DNA from: Alphaproteobacteria bacterium
GTDB taxonomy: Bacteria; Pseudomonadota; Alphaproteobacteria; Acetobacterales; Acetobacteraceae
DNA length: 64,000 bases
Assembly: GCA_026400815.1 (NCBI GenBank)
Contig: JAPLOI010000008.1
Location: forward strand, 1-64,000
Direction: 5' to 3'
Each line of letters opens with the position of its first letter. Positions within the stretch are counted from its first letter, which is position 1. A program made the translations under genes and the position numbers. Below, piece by piece: positions 60,879-64,000 of this stretch. The notes beneath the pieces were generated by a model. The model made no database searches and had not been told where the DNA came from. It was given only the letters and a program-made list of their open reading frames with translations.

Positions 60879-61708
60879 TGCGCGGCATCTCGCCCGGCAT
60901 GGCGCTGATCCTGCTGCTGCTGGTGGCCTTCATCGTCGCCGCGCTGGCAGCCCCCTGGATCGCCCCCTTCGACCCCCTGCGCCAATCGCTCCTGATGCGC
61001 CTGCGCCCGCCCGGCACCACCGTCGCCGCCGGCATGTATCTCCTGGGCACCGACGACCTCGGCCGAGACCTGCTGTCCCGCGTCCTGCACGGCGCCCGCG
61101 CCAGCATCGCGGTCGCCGCCCTCTCGGTGTCGATCTCGCTCGCCTTCGGCACCCTGCTCGGCCTGCTCGCCGGCTGGTTCCGCGGCTGGGTGGCCGTGGC
61201 GATCATGCGGTCGGTGGACACCATGCTCTCCATCCCCGCCATCCTGCTGGCCGTGCTCACCGTGGCCGTGCTCGGCCCCAGCTTCCTCAACCTCATCCTG
61301 GTGCTCGGCCTCACCCGCTGGCCGCGCTACACCCGCGTCGCCTATGCCCAAACCCTCCAGGTCGCCACCCTGCCCTATATCCGCGCCGCCGAAATGGCCG
61401 GCGCCGGCTCCGCCCGTATCCTCTGGCGCCACATCCTGCCCAACATCGCCGGCCCCCTCATGGTCGTCGCCACCAGCGAATTCGGCCTGATGATCCTGTT
61501 CGAAGCCGGCCTCTCCTTCCTCGGCCTCGGCATCCAGCCGCCCTACCCCTCCTGGGGCTCCATCATGTCCGTCGGCCGGCAATACGTGGAGCGCGCCTGG
61601 TGGCTCACCGTCTTCCCCGGCGCCTGCCTCTTCGTGCTCGTCCTCTGCGTCAACCTCTTCGGCGACTGGCTGCGCGACCGCGTCGACCCCCGCTCGCAAG
61701 GCCGATGA
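60878..61708 (+). CDS. ABC transporter permease, DppC type
   Basis: The second permease, 276 residues and six helices. LLGTDDLGRDLLSRVLHGAR and the EAA loop YIRAAEMAGAGSARILWRHI (as AAEMAGAGSARILWRH) are typical of DppC. Its stop overlaps the next gene's start as ATGA. Confidence 0.94.
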   Translation: MRGISPGMALILLLLVAFIVAALAAPWIAPFDPLRQSLLMRLRPPGTTVAAGMYLLGTDDLGRDLLSRVLHGARASIAVAALSVSISLAFGTLLGLLAGWFRGWVAVAIMRSVDTMLSIPAILLAVLTVAVLGPSFLNLILVLGLTRWPRYTRVAYAQTLQVATLPYIRAAEMAGAGSARILWRHILPNIAGPLMVVATSEFGLMILFEAGLSFLGLGIQPPYPSWGSIMSVGRQYVERAWWLTVFPGACLFVLVLCVNLFGDWLRDRVDPRSQGR

Positions 61709-62661
61709 GCATGCAACCCGCCCTCATCGTCGAAAACCTCTCCCTCGCCCTCGGCCGCGCCAACCTCGTCGACAGCGTGGGCTTCTCCGTCGCCCCCGGC
61801 GAGGTCCTCGCCCTGGTCGGCGAATCCGGCTGCGGCAAATCCGTCACCGCCCAGGCCATCATGCGCCTGCTCGCCCCCGCCCTCCGCCAAACGGGCGGCC
61901 GCGTCCTGCTCGCCGGGCAAGACATCACCGCCCTGCCCGAACGCGCCATGCGCGCGCTCCGCGGCCAGGCCATGTCGATGATCTTCCAGGAACCCCAGGC
62001 CGCCCTCGACCCGCTCGCCACCGTCGGCACCCACATCGCCGAGGCCCTGCGCCGCCCCCTGCGCGACGTGCGCGACCAGGTGCTGCAGATGCTCGCCGAA
62101 GTCGGCATCTCCGACCCCGCCCGCCGCATCGACCAATACCCCTTCGAACTCTCAGGCGGCATGTGCCAGCGCGTCATGATCGCCTGCGCCCTCATCTCCC
62201 GCCCCGCCGTCCTCCTGGCCGACGAACCCACCACCGCGCTCGATGTCACCATCCAGGCCCAGATCCTCGATCTCCTGCGCCGCCTCGCCGCGGAACGCCG
62301 CACCGCCGTCGTGCTGATCACCCACGACATGGGCGTGGTCGCCGACATCGCCGACCGCGTCGCGGTGATGTATGCCGGCCGCATCGCCGAAACCGGCCCC
62401 ACCGCCCAGATCTTCGCCCGCCCGCGCCACCCCTACACGTCGCTCCTCCTCGCCTCGATCCCGCGCCTCACCGACGCACCGAAATCCACCCTCGCCGTCA
62501 TCGAGGGCCGCGTGCCCACCCCCGCCGAATTCGGCCCCGGCTGCCGCTTCGCCTCGCGCTGCCCCCTGGCCGACGACACCTGCCGCGCCGCCACCCCACC
62601 CCTGCGCGACATGGCCGACGGCCGCCTCTCCGCCTGCTTCCACGCGGAGCAACTGCCATGA
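61705..62661 (+). CDS. ABC transporter ATPase, DppD type
   Basis: The first ATPase of the importer, 318 residues. Walker A GESGCGKS (39-46), signature LSGGMCQR and Walker B LLADEPTTALD are present. The C-terminal oligopeptide-type extension has CRFASRCPLADDTC, which often holds an iron-sulfur cluster. ATG at 61705 overlaps the permease stop; another ATG follows at 61711. Confidence 0.94.
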   Translation: MSMQPALIVENLSLALGRANLVDSVGFSVAPGEVLALVGESGCGKSVTAQAIMRLLAPALRQTGGRVLLAGQDITALPERAMRALRGQAMSMIFQEPQAALDPLATVGTHIAEALRRPLRDVRDQVLQMLAEVGISDPARRIDQYPFELSGGMCQRVMIACALISRPAVLLADEPTTALDVTIQAQILDLLRRLAAERRTAVVLITHDMGVVADIADRVAVMYAGRIAETGPTAQIFARPRHPYTSLLLASIPRLTDAPKSTLAVIEGRVPTPAEFGPGCRFASRCPLADDTCRAATPPLRDMADGRLSACFHAEQLP

Positions 62662-63620
62662 CCGCGCCTGTGCTTGAGGTCACCGACCTCGCCGTCCACT
62701 TCCCCGGCCGCACCGGCGCCCCCGTCCGCGCGGTAGACGGCGTCTCCTTCGCCGTCGCCCCCGGCGAAACCCTCGGCCTCGTCGGCGAATCCGGCTGCGG
62801 CAAGTCCACCGTCTCCAACGCCGTCGTCGGCCTCGTCCCCCCCACGCGCGGTAGCCTGCGCGTCATGGGCACGGAAATGACCGGCGCCACCCGCGCCACC
62901 AAGCACGACATCCGCGCCCGCGTGCAGATGGTCTTCCAAGACCCCGTCACCTCGCTCAACCCACGCATGAGCGTCGGCGCCGCGGTCGGCGAACCCCTGC
63001 TGGTCCGCGGCCTCGCGAGCGGCGCAGCACTCCGCGCCCGCGTCAGCGAATTGCTGGAAGAAGTCGGGCTCCGGCCGGAACACGCCCAGCGCTACCCGCA
63101 CCAGTTCAGCGGCGGCCAGCGCCAGCGCATCGTCATCGCCCGCGCCCTCGCCCTGCGCCCGGATCTCCTGGTCTGCGACGAACCGGTCTCCGCGCTGGAT
63201 GTCTCCGTCCGCGCCCAGATCCTCAACCTGCTGGTGGAACTCCAGCAGCGCCGCGGCATGGCCAGCCTCTTCGTCAGCCATGATCTCGCCGTCGTCCGCC
63301 ATGTCTGCGACCGCGTCGCCGTGATGTATCTCGGACGCCTGGTGGAACTCGCCCCGCGCGACGCCCTCTTCGCCACCCCGCGCCACCCCTACACACGCGC
63401 CCTGCTCGCCGCCGTGCCGGAGCCCGATCCCGTCGCCCAGCGCGCCAAGCCCCGCGTGCCTCTGGCCGGCGAAATCCCCAGCCCCTCCAACCCACCCCCG
63501 GGCTGCACCTTCCACACACGCTGCCCCTTCGCCACCGAACGCTGCCGCCAGGAAGTCCCCGCCTGGCGCCCCCTCGGCGAAAGCATGGTCGCCTGCCACC
63601 ACGCGGAAACCCTGGCCTGA
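62658..63620 (+). CDS. ABC transporter ATPase, DppF type
   Basis: The second ATPase, 320 residues. Walker A GESGCGKST, signature FSGGQRQR, Walker B LLVCDEPVSALD, and the C-terminal CTFHTRCPFATERC extension. Its ATG overlaps the previous stop as ATGA, so all five transport genes are coupled. Confidence 0.94.
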   Translation: MTAPVLEVTDLAVHFPGRTGAPVRAVDGVSFAVAPGETLGLVGESGCGKSTVSNAVVGLVPPTRGSLRVMGTEMTGATRATKHDIRARVQMVFQDPVTSLNPRMSVGAAVGEPLLVRGLASGAALRARVSELLEEVGLRPEHAQRYPHQFSGGQRQRIVIARALALRPDLLVCDEPVSALDVSVRAQILNLLVELQQRRGMASLFVSHDLAVVRHVCDRVAVMYLGRLVELAPRDALFATPRHPYTRALLAAVPEPDPVAQRAKPRVPLAGEIPSPSNPPPGCTFHTRCPFATERCRQEVPAWRPLGESMVACHHAETLA

Positions 63621-63687
63621 CCCCTCAATTTGCCCATTTTTCGCGCATCTCAGCGCCAAACCACCCACCCCCTCCCCACCACCCGCC

Positions 63688-63702
63688 AAACTGACCCAGT
63701 TT
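63688..63702. promoter_or_regulatory. Palindromic operator candidate
   Basis: AAACTG-ACC-CAGTTT, a perfect 6-bp inverted repeat with a 3-base spacer, 67 bases upstream of the aminotransferase start and in the gap after the ABC operon. Possible binding site for a dimeric regulator. Confidence 0.35.
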
Positions 63703-63769
63703 CAGGCATTCCGCCCTTTACACCGCCCCAGACCCCGCTAGCGTCCACGCATCGCCCCAGGAGTGAGCC

Positions 63770-64000
63770 ATGCCCCGCGACGCCAGCGATCCGCTCCTGC
63801 TCACCCCAGGCCCCGTCAGCGTCTCCCGCTCCACCAAGGAGGTCATGCTGAAAGACCGCGCCTCGGGCGGCACCGAATTCGTCCGCGACCTCACTTTGGC
63901 CCGCACCTACATGGTCGCCCTCGTCAACGGCCAGGGCGCCTATACCGCCATCCCCCTGCCCGGCAGCGCCACCTACGCCAATGAGGCGGTGATCGCCGGC
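63770..64000 (+). CDS. Class V aminotransferase, 2-aminoethylphosphonate transaminase-like (partial)
   Basis: The first 77 codons of a PLP enzyme that runs off the window. LLLTPGPVSVSRSTKEVMLKD and PLPGSATYANEAVIAG match the N-terminus of class V aminotransferases, closest to 2-aminoethylphosphonate--pyruvate transaminase (LLTPGP, then GSGTFAVEA). The catalytic lysine lies beyond the end. ATG at 63770 has AGGAG 6 bases upstream. If the call is right, the upstream importer may serve phosphonate or amino-compound catabolism; this is inference. Confidence 0.7.
   Translation, partial: MPRDASDPLLLTPGPVSVSRSTKEVMLKDRASGGTEFVRDLTLARTYMVALVNGQGAYTAIPLPGSATYANEAVIAG

Overview
The window is a high-GC chromosomal segment from an alphaproteobacterium, most likely Rhodospirillales and probably Acetobacteraceae. 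The evidence is the gene order (nuoA-N, birA, coaX, rnj, a DUF1467 gene, proS, lolC, lolD, dnaE on one strand), the short proS, a birA without a DNA-binding domain, and the tig-clpP-clpX-lon block. This is family recognition by eye; no database was searched. There are no rRNA genes, CRISPR arrays, integrases or transposases.

Layout. 1-480: a small GIY-YIG nuclease gene, a dispersed palindromic repeat and an AT-rich hairpin. 491-13424: dnaE, a secreted protein with a PEP-CTERM-like tail, a divergent AraC regulator with a 21-bp-phased direct repeat between the two, lolD-lolC, proS, DUF1467-rnj, coaX and birA. 13421-27663: a complete 14-gene respiratory complex I operon, all on the minus strand, read from nuoA to nuoN and running on into birA. 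Many of its junctions are start/stop overlaps (ATGA or GTGA). 27870-28251: tRNA-Asp, tRNA-Val and two long hairpins. 28373-34807: the proteostasis block lon, clpX, clpP, tig, then tRNA-Leu. 34882-39680: ycjF-ycjX-ispB, a DUF2007 gene with a methyltransferase, and a small conserved gene. 39750-45693: a Sco-type copper protein and class Ia ribonucleotide reductase (nrdB, nrdA), split by an opposite-strand chemoreceptor that carries a PilZ domain. 46087-57089: two more chemoreceptors, an M20 peptidase/solute-binding protein/2OG-Fe dioxygenase group, a DUF4424 protein and an MFS exporter. 57364-64000: a DapA-type aldolase, a complete dipeptide-type ABC importer and the start of a class V aminotransferase that looks like 2-aminoethylphosphonate transaminase.

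How the genes work together. The left two thirds is housekeeping: respiration, replication, cofactors, lipoprotein export, proteolysis and folding, and quinone side chains. The right third is environmental: chemoreceptors without their che genes, and peptide-type import linked to catabolic enzymes. nrdA and nrdB sit apart, yet each has a pair of NrdR-like boxes 31 bp apart and at the same distance from its start codon, so they look co-regulated.

Unexplained structure. At least seven copies of an AT-rich hairpin of about 45 bp sit at gene ends in otherwise GC-rich DNA. Two share 40 identical bases, and four form two inverted pairs about 120-130 bp long. Several other hairpins look like dispersed repeats. 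A structured, terminator-ended transcript is possible at 9535-9642. G/C skew on the plus strand changes from G-rich on the left to C-rich on the right whatever the gene direction, so the window may span a replichore boundary or an old inversion end.
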